Source: Fidelibacterota bacterium
Lineage (GTDB): Bacteria > Fidelibacterota > Marinisomatia > SCGC-AAA003-L08 > D37C17
Direction: 5' to 3'
Length of the DNA: 13,982 nucleotides
Assembly (NCBI GenBank): GCA_012964845.1
Contig: DTTG01000030.1
Span: forward strand, 1 to 13,982
The notes beneath the pieces were generated by a model. The model saw nothing but the letters and a program-made list of their open reading frames with translations, was not told the origin of the DNA and did not search any database. This document shows positions 1 through 5,762 of the stretch, in pieces (the first letter of the stretch is position 1; every line of letters starts with the position of its first letter). The translations under genes were made by a program, and so were the position numbers.

Positions 1-2
1 AT

Positions 3-116
3 GCTGGCTATCATTCAGTTATCTGGAATGCAGATAATAACGCAAGCGGTGTATACTTTGTGAAGATGGTGGCAGGAGATTTTGTCAATACACAGAAATT
101 GATGTTGGTAAAATAG
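3..116 (+). CDS. C-terminal end of a secreted protein with a type IX-like sorting / FlgD Ig-like tail (partial)
   Basis: This frame is open from the window edge to a TAG at 114-116 and gives 37 residues. They read AGYHSVIWNADN, then SGVYFVKMVAGDF, then TQKLMLVK and stop. That order (GYHSV-W, a short turn, SGVYFV-, TQK-ML-K at the very end) is the signature of the terminal beta-sandwich found at the C-terminus of many exported proteins in Bacteroidetes and relatives, annotated either as a type IX secretion (Por) sorting domain or a FlgD Ig-like domain. The tail probably directs a larger upstream protein across the outer membrane or to the surface; the cargo lies outside the window. The two annotations cannot be separated on this fragment, and type IX dependence is inferred. 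No other frame here is open. Confidence 0.72.
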   Translation, partial: AGYHSVIWNADNNASGVYFVKMVAGDFVNTQKLMLVK

Positions 117-137
117 ATATAGTCTTATCTTGCTAAT

Positions 138-202
138 GAGTGAATTTAATTATTCATTCATATCTGTATGAAAGTCTTAATTTTCATCCTTAATAATTAA
201 GG
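138..202. repeat. Three consecutive small inverted repeats before lepB
   Basis: The gap between the sorting-tail protein and lepB holds three dyads in a row. At 138-145/152-159 there is an 8-bp stem with one G-T pair and a 6-base loop. At 168-173/182-187 there is a 6-bp stem (ATGAAA/TTTCAT). At 188-202 lies the perfect dyad CCTTAATAATTAAGG, with 7-bp arms around one base. None is followed by a T tract typical of an intrinsic terminator. They could be a structured leader, an operator, or chance in AT-rich DNA. The last dyad ends 13 bases before the lepB start and contains the only AGGA-like sequence near it. Confidence 0.35.
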
Positions 203-215
203 AAAATCTCAATAA

Positions 216-1250
216 TTGAACTTTAGTTGGAAAAAATTCCTGGAAGAACTCCGGGTATTAATAATTCTCGTAATCATAGCCTTCACCATAAAATCTACAT
301 TGGTAGAAATTTATGTAGTGCCTACTGGATCTATGGAAGATACCATCCTCACTGGTGATATGCTCATCGGCAATAAGTTTATTTATGGAATGCGTACCCC
401 GATCTGGATTGGTATTCCCTATACACGAAGGGGGTTTCATATCCCCTGGTTTCGCTTGCCGGCATTTAAAGAAGTAGAAAGCGGGGATGTTACCATTTTT
501 GAATTTCCACGAGATCCCTTTCAGAAATATGTTAAAAGATGTATTGGAGTGGCTGGAGATTCTATTTCTATAAATATTGCTACTATCACTGTTAACAGTG
601 ATACCATGCATTTTCCCGATGAAGGCAAGTATATTAAAGGTTTTAAATATGATAAGGATAAGGTGGAAAAACTTTATTCATATTTTACTGGGAATAGAGA
701 TAATTTAGAAAGTTTTGTGGTGCCCTATAAAGGGATGAAAATTGACTTTAATAATGTTGATGACTGGCAAACTGCAATCTCCCTAATGGTTCAGGATGGC
801 AATGATGTTAAGCTTGGTAGTAAAACTTTTACCATGATTGACCCTTATGAAGTAGCAAGAACCCATGGATTTCTTAAATATAAATTATTGAAATTGATCA
901 GTTCTTCAAGAAAAGCAGCAATGCGTGAACAGAAAGATAGAAGTAGATTCATTAATAAATTAAATAATGAATATAAAGCAGATAATCTTGTAAATCCCTG
1001 GTATATTAATTATGGTTTTGAAAATTCAGAATATTTAAAAAATAATATTACAATAAATGGTGAGACCCTGAGTGAACTTGGAGTTTATACTTTAAAACAT
1101 GATTACTACTTTTTTATGGGTGATAACAGGGATTCAAGTTATGATTCACGGTTCTGGGGATTTGTTCCAGACACACAAATTTTAGGGACTCCCTTATTTG
1201 CCCTGGTGAATCTATTTAAATTTAAACTACGAATGAAAGTTGTTTCCTAA
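216..1250 (+). CDS. lepB: Signal peptidase I
   Basis: Membrane serine protease (family S26) that removes signal peptides from exported preproteins on the outer face of the cytoplasmic membrane. An N-terminal membrane segment (about residues 11-27) leads into the catalytic serine box PTGSMEDT, with nucleophile Ser39. The general-base lysine box is KYVKRCIGVAGD, probably Lys107. The final conserved box GDNRDSSYDSRFWGFVP starts at residue 302. About 185 residues separate the lysine box from that last box. This is a long insertion with a basic, helical stretch around residues 225-260, compatible with the enlarged signal peptidases of the Bacteroidetes side of the tree. The start is the TTG at 216: the first in-frame ATG is Met40, after the catalytic serine, so translation must begin upstream at a non-ATG codon. 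An AAGGA at 199-203 is a rather distant ribosome site. It leads the block running to the terminator at 2699-2723. Confidence 0.95.
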   Translation: MNFSWKKFLEELRVLIILVIIAFTIKSTLVEIYVVPTGSMEDTILTGDMLIGNKFIYGMRTPIWIGIPYTRRGFHIPWFRLPAFKEVESGDVTIFEFPRDPFQKYVKRCIGVAGDSISINIATITVNSDTMHFPDEGKYIKGFKYDKDKVEKLYSYFTGNRDNLESFVVPYKGMKIDFNNVDDWQTAISLMVQDGNDVKLGSKTFTMIDPYEVARTHGFLKYKLLKLISSSRKAAMREQKDRSRFINKLNNEYKADNLVNPWYINYGFENSEYLKNNITINGETLSELGVYTLKHDYYFFMGDNRDSSYDSRFWGFVPDTQILGTPLFALVNLFKFKLRMKVVS

Positions 1251-1262
1251 TTAAATTACGAT

Positions 1263-1700
1263 ATGTTCGGATTTATCGCATTTGGATTTAAACTCATATT
1301 TGCCGCCATTGCTGGTGGTGCTCTCAGTTATATTCCCGGAGAAGAAACCCAAAACCATAAAATTGTAGAAACATCCCTTATCTGCATATTTGGAGCAGCA
1401 ATTTTGGGGTTGACAAGTCAATTACATTATGGTGAATATAATATTGTTACAGGAATTGGAATTTTGGCTGTAATAATGGGAATAATTTCTATTTCGAAAA
1501 ATTTAGATTTTGTAAATCGAATGGTTTGGTTATTTTCAGGAGTATCTGGGATGATAATTGGAGCTGGATATATTGTGCAGGCGATATTGTTGGTGGGACT
1601 TGTATATGTTATTTTACGGAATAGTGAACAGCTTCTAAACTATTTTGACCAGGAAACAGAAGAGTCAGATGATAGTTCTATTGAAAATGTTTCAGATTAG
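1263..1700 (+). CDS. Small integral membrane protein, possible divergent MgtC-like layout
   Basis: A 145-residue hydrophobic protein with four or five predicted membrane segments (about 4-24, 37-54, 60-77 and 86-118, the last probably two helices) and an acidic soluble tail (QETEESDDSSIENVSD). I do not recognise it with certainty. The order resembles the N-terminal membrane domain of MgtC/SapB proteins: a helix, a short charged loop (PGEETQNHK) where MgtC has its GLERE-type loop, a glycine/alanine helix, the string VTGIGILAVIMG recalling the VSGIGFLGAG stretch, then a segment with IIGAGY. Key MgtC residues are not convincingly kept, so the link is weak. It begins 12 bases after lepB ends, with no visible Shine-Dalgarno sequence, which suggests cotranscription with lepB. 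The soluble tail probably faces the cytoplasm. Confidence 0.8.
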   Translation: MFGFIAFGFKLIFAAIAGGALSYIPGEETQNHKIVETSLICIFGAAILGLTSQLHYGEYNIVTGIGILAVIMGIISISKNLDFVNRMVWLFSGVSGMIIGAGYIVQAILLVGLVYVILRNSEQLLNYFDQETEESDDSSIENVSD

Positions 1701-1786
1701 TATATTTATTAGACTAAATTTATATATCATTTTCAACCTCGTATTTCAACAAAACTATAAATATTATTAAAATATCGGATAATTAA

Positions 1787-2164
1787 TTGAGTATTGATTT
1801 AGACAGTACCGAAGGAAGAAAACAATATCTATCAGAAAAATTGGATGACCTTTTAGAAGGAATTAATGATTCCTATGGCACTCTGTTAATGGAAGAATTA
1901 TTGGCTCGTTTAGAGCTCACCGTAAAAGATTTTAATGATGAAATGAAAGTTCTCTGTGATCAATTAGTGACAAAAGAAAAAGAACGGCAGCAATTAATGG
2001 AAATGTTGAAAACCACTGATGGATTGCCTGCGCCAGCTTCTGGTGGAGCACCAGCGGCACAAGATGCAAGTCAATCTGCAGAAACAGCCTTTGTTGAAAC
2101 TGAAGAACTTGGAGAGGATGCCCCTGAATGGGAAAAGAAATTAGCAAAATTAGAAAAAAAGTAA
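1787..2164 (+). CDS. Hypothetical acidic helical protein
   Basis: A 125-residue soluble protein of no family I recognise. Residues 1-75 are charged and likely helical, with a leucine-rich LLMEELLARLEL stretch and heptad-like spacing. Residues 79-95 are a flexible Pro/Ala/Gly/Ser linker (PAPASGG and following). Residues 100-114 are very acidic, and the C-terminus is a short basic helix (EWEKKLAKLEKK). There is no signal peptide or membrane segment. The start is taken at the TTG at 1787, which directly follows an in-frame TAA at 1784; the next in-frame ATG would delete about a quarter of the protein. The ORF is followed after 13 bases by the coiled-coil membrane protein, so the two are probably cotranslated. 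The helix-linker-helix design suggests a protein-protein adaptor, but that is inference. Confidence 0.72.
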   Translation: MSIDLDSTEGRKQYLSEKLDDLLEGINDSYGTLLMEELLARLELTVKDFNDEMKVLCDQLVTKEKERQQLMEMLKTTDGLPAPASGGAPAAQDASQSAETAFVETEELGEDAPEWEKKLAKLEKK

Positions 2165-2177
2165 GTTAAGGGTTATT

Positions 2178-2675
2178 ATGCAAAGAGCAATTTGGATTAT
2201 TACATTTTTTATTATTATAGCAATCGGATATTACTGGATGGTTGTAGATGATTCACGAACAAAACAAATGGTTGAATTGTCTGATAGTGATGCAGAGCTT
2301 TCTGGTGATGTGAATTCCACCGTTGAAATTTATGATCGGTTAGAAAAAAAATGGATAGGAACCAGTAAGCATGTGCAAACCTTGCAAAAAGAAACCCATA
2401 CCCATTATGCTGTGTATGAAGCTCAGATGGATTCTATTGATATTGTATTTGAAGAAATTAAATTTAGCATCGAGCAGTTAGAAGAAATATTAATTAGAAA
2501 AATTGACAGAGTTAAAGATGATGTGAGAAATCTTGAGGATAGTTTTGAAACATTTAAAAGATCAACCAAACGTGCAGAGCGTGATATGAAACAAAAGATA
2601 TCCACGATTCAGGATGACATAAATACATTAAATGCAACTGTATTTCCTCCTGTTGAAGAAGAAGATAAAAAATAA
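2178..2675 (+). CDS. Membrane-anchored coiled-coil protein, function unknown
   Basis: A 165-residue protein with one N-terminal hydrophobic segment (about residues 4-22), which is an uncleaved anchor or signal anchor. A mixed acidic/polar region follows, then a long charged helical stretch from about residue 80 to 155 with coiled-coil spacing (SIEQLEEILIRKIDRVKDDV and onward). The end is acidic and Lys-rich (PPVEEEDKK). This architecture is shared by many unrelated envelope scaffolds and gives no specific function; I do not recognise a family. Start ATG 2178 has an AAGGG a few bases upstream. It lies 13 bases after the previous gene and is the last gene before the strong terminator. The position suggests that it and the two preceding unknown genes belong to the lepB transcript, perhaps with an envelope role. 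Confidence 0.75.
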   Translation: MQRAIWIITFFIIIAIGYYWMVVDDSRTKQMVELSDSDAELSGDVNSTVEIYDRLEKKWIGTSKHVQTLQKETHTHYAVYEAQMDSIDIVFEEIKFSIEQLEEILIRKIDRVKDDVRNLEDSFETFKRSTKRAERDMKQKISTIQDDINTLNATVFPPVEEEDKK

Positions 2676-2698
2676 AACTAATTTAATTAAAGTGGCTG

Positions 2699-2723
2699 AA
2701 AGGGGAATACAATTCCCCTTTTT
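2699..2723 (+). terminator. Intrinsic terminator after the lepB block
   Basis: A perfect 10-bp stem pairs 2699-2708 (AAAGGGGAAT) with 2712-2721 (ATTCCCCTTT) around a 3-base loop. A T5 run (2719-2723) overlaps the 3' arm and is followed by CATTTT. The GGGG/CCCC core stands out in AT-rich DNA. It lies 24 bases after the coiled-coil gene and ends the lepB transcript. Confidence 0.92.
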
Positions 2724-2747
2724 CATTTTAAATAAACTACATGTATA

Positions 2748-3113
2748 ATGATTAAACTTGATGAATTAATTGGTGACTTAATATTTGTATCCTTTTCAAA
2801 CCATGAACGATATAAGGATATTGGTATTAAGGAATCAACAGGACATTTTCTTTTGAAGGGATTTGACCGACTGGGACTATGGCTGGAACATCCGGGAATT
2901 GTGATTATTCATGCAAAAGATGAATCTGGAACTCCACTCCCTGTTAAGAAACACACAAGAGAAAATATAGATGCTAATTTTGTTGTTACTTGGGATAATG
3001 TTAATACAATTATGCATTACCCCAATAGAGAAGGATTTGACTTCCCTAGTGAATTTAAAAAAATGAAATTAGGCTTTAGTGTTGACTATGAAAAAGGAAA
3101 TAGTAATAAATGA
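2748..3113 (+). CDS. Hypothetical 121-residue protein paired with a cold-shock-like protein
   Basis: I do not recognise this protein. It has no signal peptide or membrane segment. Alternating hydrophobic stretches (LIFVSFS, GHFLLKGFD, LGLWLEHPGIVIIHA, NFVVTWDNVNTIMHYP) suggest a small beta-rich fold. The segment WDNVNTIMHYPNREGFDFP looks like a structured conserved core, and the C-terminus is basic and polar. It begins shortly after the terminator at 2723, so it should have its own promoter, though I see no clear consensus. Its stop overlaps the next gene's start by 4 bases (ATGA at 3110-3113), the usual mark of translational coupling. The downstream partner is a nucleic-acid-binding domain, so a role near RNA or translation is possible but unproven. 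Confidence 0.75.
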   Translation: MIKLDELIGDLIFVSFSNHERYKDIGIKESTGHFLLKGFDRLGLWLEHPGIVIIHAKDESGTPLPVKKHTRENIDANFVVTWDNVNTIMHYPNREGFDFPSEFKKMKLGFSVDYEKGNSNK

Positions 3114-3304
3114 TTTCTGGGATTCTTAAAATGTGGAAAGAAGCTGAAGGCTGGGGATTTATTGAAGGGGATGACGGTGACGATTATTTTGTAAATATTG
3201 CCAATGTTCGCAAAGGGCAAAAAATGCAAACAAATATCCGTGTTAAATTTGATGTCACCCAGGGGCATCGAGGTCCTGAAGCTGAAAATGTCAGTTTGGT
3301 TTAA
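3110..3304 (+). CDS. Single-domain cold-shock-like (CSD) nucleic-acid-binding protein
   Basis: A 64-residue protein covering just one OB-fold cold-shock domain. The CspA layout is visible: SGILKMW (usually G-VKWF), then GWGFIEGDDGDDYFVNI, which joins the RNP1-like (KGFGFI) and RNP2-like (VFVHF) strands, then the closing GPEAENVSLV where CspA-type proteins have GP-A-NV. Two binding-surface positions differ from the CspA pattern: Phe to Trp in RNP1, and the RNP2 His to Asn. The lysine before RNP1 is Glu, so affinity or target may be altered. CSD proteins bind single-stranded RNA or DNA and often act as RNA chaperones. Start ATG 3110 overlaps the upstream stop, with an AAGGAAA upstream. A strong terminator follows, so it closes a two-gene unit. 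Confidence 0.85.
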   Translation: MISGILKMWKEAEGWGFIEGDDGDDYFVNIANVRKGQKMQTNIRVKFDVTQGHRGPEAENVSLV

Positions 3305-3316
3305 TTCCTGTTATTT

Positions 3317-3340
3317 AAACTCTCCTTTGGAGAGTTTTTT
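3317..3340 (+). terminator. Intrinsic terminator after the cold-shock-like gene
   Basis: A perfect 9-bp stem pairs 3317-3325 (AAACTCTCC) with 3329-3337 (GGAGAGTTT) around a TTT loop. The T6 run at 3335-3340 overlaps the end of the 3' arm. It sits 12 bases after the stop of the cold-shock-like gene. With the terminator at 2699-2723 it isolates the 2748-3304 pair as its own transcription unit. Confidence 0.92.
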
Positions 3341-3461
3341 ATTTAACCCAAAATATTCTCATATAATAATAATAATATTCCTTCAGAATTGTCTTTAGAA
3401 AAAGCTGAATAATTATTTATTTTTACGTCCAATTCTTTGTTAAAAATTTACTGAATTTATT

Positions 3462-4091
3462 ATGTGTATAAATGATACTCAACTAATTGAATCATCTAAA
3501 CCAGAATATTGGGAGAAATCTTATAAATCTGGTGAGATGGGTTGGGATATTGGCGAACCGACGCCCGTATTTAACCGTTGGATTCAAACACAAAAAGAAT
3601 CTCTGTCAATTTGTATTCTTGGAGCAGGGAATGGGTGGGATGCGCTTCATTTTGCAGAAAAAGGACATAAGGTAACGGCTGTAGATTTTGCTGAATCAGC
3701 TGTATTAAATATGAATGTTGCAGCTGCAAAAAGAGGATTGAAGTTAAATATCCTCCATATGGATATTTTTAATTTAGATGAAATATTCACCAATACTTTT
3801 GATATTGTGTTGGAATATACCTGCTTTTGTGCCATTGATCCTGATCAAAGAGATGTTTATATTAGCCTTGTAAATCACATATTAAATCCATCGGGTAAGT
3901 TTGTTGGGTTATTATTTCCCACTGATAAAAATCTTGATAGCGATGGTCCACCTTTCGGAGTGGACATAGATACTACGTTAAATTTATTTTCAAAATATTT
4001 CACAGTGATCGAGAAAGAAATCCCAAGTAATTCGATTGAACGGCGAAAGGGTAGAGAGATATTCGTCATATTAAAGAAAAATGGAAACTAA
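3462..4091 (+). CDS. SAM-dependent methyltransferase, TPMT-like family
   Basis: A class I methyltransferase of the thiopurine S-methyltransferase-like group. The N-terminal family block is complete: YWEKSYKSGEMGWDIGEPTP at residues 16-35. It is followed by the SAM-binding motif I, CILGAGNGWDALHFAEKGH (51-69), the acidic end of strand 2, VTAVDFAESAV (71-81), then HMDIF (99-103), the family-typical EYTCFCAI-P-QR (118-130) and a LNPSGKFVGLLFP strand (141-153). Relatives methylate thiols, halides or selenium/tellurium compounds; the substrate here cannot be read from sequence. Its last 11 bases overlap the folB start, so it is translated with the folate genes, though no folate step needs this enzyme. 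It follows the terminator at 3340 after about 120 AT-rich bases that should hold the promoter. Confidence 0.9.
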   Translation: MCINDTQLIESSKPEYWEKSYKSGEMGWDIGEPTPVFNRWIQTQKESLSICILGAGNGWDALHFAEKGHKVTAVDFAESAVLNMNVAAAKRGLKLNILHMDIFNLDEIFTNTFDIVLEYTCFCAIDPDQRDVYISLVNHILNPSGKFVGLLFPTDKNLDSDGPPFGVDIDTTLNLFSKYFTVIEKEIPSNSIERRKGREIFVILKKNGN

Positions 4092-4437
4092 AATTAAAAT
4101 AAATAATATCCAATTATTTGGGTATCATGGCACTGGCGAAAAGGAAAAATCCACTGGTCAACTTTTTGAAATTGATATTGAAGTTTCACCTGTTAATGAC
4201 ACTCCAATTTCAGATAATTTAGCCCAAACGGTAGATTATACTCTTCTGTATGATGAAGTCACCACAATATTCTCAAAAAGAAGATATAATTTAATTGAAT
4301 ATCTTGCCAATAAAATCGCTGATACTATAACCAATAAATATAGAGTGAATTCATGTAAAGTCGTAATACGGAAACCAAATGCTCCAATAAAAGGCGATTT
4401 TGATTCGGTTGAGGTTGAGGTAATAAGTAATGTCTGA
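4081..4437 (+). CDS. folB: Dihydroneopterin aldolase
   Basis: Converts 7,8-dihydroneopterin to 6-hydroxymethyl-7,8-dihydropterin and glycolaldehyde in tetrahydrofolate synthesis, in the cytoplasm. At 118 residues it has the usual family length. Diagnostic segments are FGYHGTGEKEKSTGQLFEID (13-32, including the active-site Glu20), VDYTLLYDEV (51-60), NLIEYLANKIAD (70-81, substrate-binding Glu73) and VVIRKPNAPIKGDFDSVEV (94-112), in which Lys98 is the conserved catalytic lysine. The family works as a homo-octamer. Its ATG lies 11 bases inside the methyltransferase gene and its end overlaps folK by 8 bases. These overlaps indicate one polycistronic message with coupled translation. All key residues are present. 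Confidence 0.96.
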   Translation: METKIKINNIQLFGYHGTGEKEKSTGQLFEIDIEVSPVNDTPISDNLAQTVDYTLLYDEVTTIFSKRRYNLIEYLANKIADTITNKYRVNSCKVVIRKPNAPIKGDFDSVEVEVISNV

Positions 4438-4951
4438 AGAACAGCGCATATTTTTAGGTTTAGGTTCAAATATGGGCAACCGTTATCAAAATTTGAAAAA
4501 TGGAATAATTATGCTGCATGAACATCCCCATATTTGGGTCACTGATAAATCCCATGTGTATCAATCACCGCCAATGTATAGAGTCGATCAAGATGAATTT
4601 TATAATATGGTGGTTGAAATTGACACTAATTTAATACCGGTGGATTTACTCAATGAAATTAAGAATATTGAAAAGAAAGCAGGCAGGTTGCTGGAACGAA
4701 AAAAAAATATGCCCCGTATTTTAGATATTGATATTCTGGCTATTGGTGACCTGCAAATCCATAGTGGATTATTAGAAATTCCTCATGGGGGAATATCTGA
4801 AAGAATATTTGTACTCAAACCATGGAATGATATTGCACCAAATTTTGTTGTGCCAGGACAAAATGCAATGGTTTCTGAAATTCTGGAAAATACCGATGAT
4901 GATTCGGATGTACGAATGGTACTTATTTTTGATAAGGAAGGGATGATTTGA
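4430..4951 (+). CDS. folK: 2-amino-4-hydroxy-6-hydroxymethyldihydropteridine diphosphokinase (HPPK)
   Basis: Transfers pyrophosphate from ATP to 6-hydroxymethyl-dihydropterin, the product of the adjacent folB, giving the substrate of dihydropteroate synthase. At 173 residues it has the standard single-domain length. It begins with the family strand IFLGLGSNMGN (7-17) and carries the pterin-region VYQSPPMY (43-50) and DEFYNMVVEIDT (55-66). The metal-binding signature is PRILDIDIL, with Asp99 and Asp101. The C-terminal block is IPHGGISERIFVLKPWNDIAP, with PHG instead of the more common PHP. It overlaps folB by 8 bases, and its TGA overlaps the kinase TTG start (TTGA at 4948-4951). No folP, folE or folC is seen in the window. 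Confidence 0.95.
   Translation: MSEEQRIFLGLGSNMGNRYQNLKNGIIMLHEHPHIWVTDKSHVYQSPPMYRVDQDEFYNMVVEIDTNLIPVDLLNEIKNIEKKAGRLLERKKNMPRILDIDILAIGDLQIHSGLLEIPHGGISERIFVLKPWNDIAPNFVVPGQNAMVSEILENTDDDSDVRMVLIFDKEGMI
4937..4942 (+). promoter_or_regulatory. Shine-Dalgarno sequence deciding the TTG start of the deoxynucleoside kinase
   Basis: A purine run AGGAAGGG just inside the 3' end of folK ends about 5 bases before the TTG at 4948. No in-frame ATG lies nearby, and the kinase P-loop begins only ten residues further on, so this site supports the TTG as the true start. Confidence 0.6.
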
Positions 4952-5592
4952 AAATACCATATCATATTGCAATAGAAGGAACAATAGGGGTAGGAAAGAC
5001 CAGTCTGGCTGGAATATTAGGGGATCGATTAGAAGCAAAGTTAATCTTAGAAGAGTTCGAAGAAAATCCATTTTTAGTGGAATTTTATAAAGATTCGGAT
5101 CGGTTTGCATTTCAGACGCAGTTATTTTTCCTTTTATCTCGATATCGACAACAACAGCAATTACAGCAGACTGACTTATTTACTAAAACTCTGATATCTG
5201 ATTATATGTTCGTGAAAGATAGATTATTTGCAGCATTAAATCTGGATGACAAAGAAATGAGTTTGTATAATACTGTGGCACGAATACTTGAAAAAAATGT
5301 AGCATCACCGGATATGGTAATATTTTTGCAGTCAGATACCGACCGGCTCATGCAGAATATAAAACTCAGAGGCAGGGAATATGAAAAATTAATTGATTGG
5401 AAGTATATTGATGCATTGAATCAAATGTATAATGAGTATTTTTTCAGATACGATGATTCTCCCTTACTTATTATCAACACCAATGATATTGACTTTGTAA
5501 ATAATAAAGATGACTTAGAGGAAATAATTGAATTCATTCGCACACCCGGCGAAGGAACCCGCTATTTTAATCCAATAAAAAGTATCTATTAA
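4948..5592 (+). CDS. Deoxynucleoside kinase (dNK/dGK family)
   Basis: Phosphorylates deoxynucleosides at the 5' hydroxyl for dNTP salvage, in the cytoplasm. The protein opens with IAIEGTIGVGKTSL, whose P-loop is at residues 11-18. Next comes EEFEENPF (35-42), which carries the candidate catalytic acid, then RFAFQTQLFFLLSRY (52-66) with the substrate-contacting Gln. The SDYMFVKDRLFA stretch (84-95) is typical of bacterial dAdo/dGuo kinases, and the arginine-rich lid is LRGREYEKLI (141-150). The length of 214 is normal. Whether it prefers dA, dG or dC/dT cannot be settled from these motifs. Its TTG overlaps the folK stop, so expression is tied to folate synthesis. It is in a different frame from folK, so this is not a fusion. 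Confidence 0.92.
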   Translation: MKIPYHIAIEGTIGVGKTSLAGILGDRLEAKLILEEFEENPFLVEFYKDSDRFAFQTQLFFLLSRYRQQQQLQQTDLFTKTLISDYMFVKDRLFAALNLDDKEMSLYNTVARILEKNVASPDMVIFLQSDTDRLMQNIKLRGREYEKLIDWKYIDALNQMYNEYFFRYDDSPLLIINTNDIDFVNNKDDLEEIIEFIRTPGEGTRYFNPIKSIY

Positions 5593-5597
5593 TCTAT

Positions 5598-5762
5598 ATG
5601 ATGAAAATTATCTTTATCATTGCATTAATTTGGATATTCTACCAAATCAAAAAATTCCTTTTCGGGATTCAAATTACCAATAAAAAGAAACAGAAAGCGG
5701 AAAGTATGAGTCGTAAATCCAGGATGGATATACAGGATGCTGACTACGAAGACGTTGAATGA
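5598..5762 (+). CDS. DUF4834-like small membrane protein
   Basis: A 54-residue ORF filling the gap between the kinase and the dehydrogenase. It starts at ATG 5598 (a second ATG follows at 5601) and ends at TGA 5760-5762, overlapping the next ATG by 4 bases (ATGA). The first 23 or so residues form one hydrophobic segment (MMKIIFIIALIWIFYQIKKF, then LFG). A basic Lys-rich stretch follows, and the end is IQDADYEDVE. A single helix, a basic linker and a C-terminal D-A-D-Y/F-E-E/D-V/I tail matches what I recall of DUF4834-type proteins in Bacteroidetes-related bacteria; their function is unknown. The gap-filling fit and the ATGA overlap make it a real gene. The anchor should leave the acidic tail in the cytoplasm. 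Confidence 0.8.
   Translation: MMKIIFIIALIWIFYQIKKFLFGIQITNKKKQKAESMSRKSRMDIQDADYEDVE

Noticed and set aside
258..611. Minus-strand ORF inside lepB
   Set aside because: It lies opposite a clearly real gene with catalytic motifs and has no recognisable family or ribosome site; a shadow of lepB.
3361..3377. Short ATA/TAA tandem run after the terminator
   Set aside because: Only about five units in a very AT-rich gap; no sign that it is more than base composition.
3198..3398. Plus-strand ORF of 66 codons across the cold-shock gene and its terminator
   Set aside because: It runs through a terminator and has no domain; it is the shifted frame of the cold-shock-like gene.
2676..3461. Possible mobile or defence island around the orphan pair
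   Set aside because: No transposase, integrase, repeats at the edges, tRNA target or marked change in base composition was seen.
4081..4091. Possible frameshift or fusion between methyltransferase, folB and folK
   Set aside because: Each gene has its own complete start, stop and conserved ends; the overlaps are ordinary coupling.
4772..5110. Minus-strand ORF across the folK-kinase junction
   Set aside because: It overlaps two motif-supported genes on the other strand and its translation shows no domain; a shadow frame.
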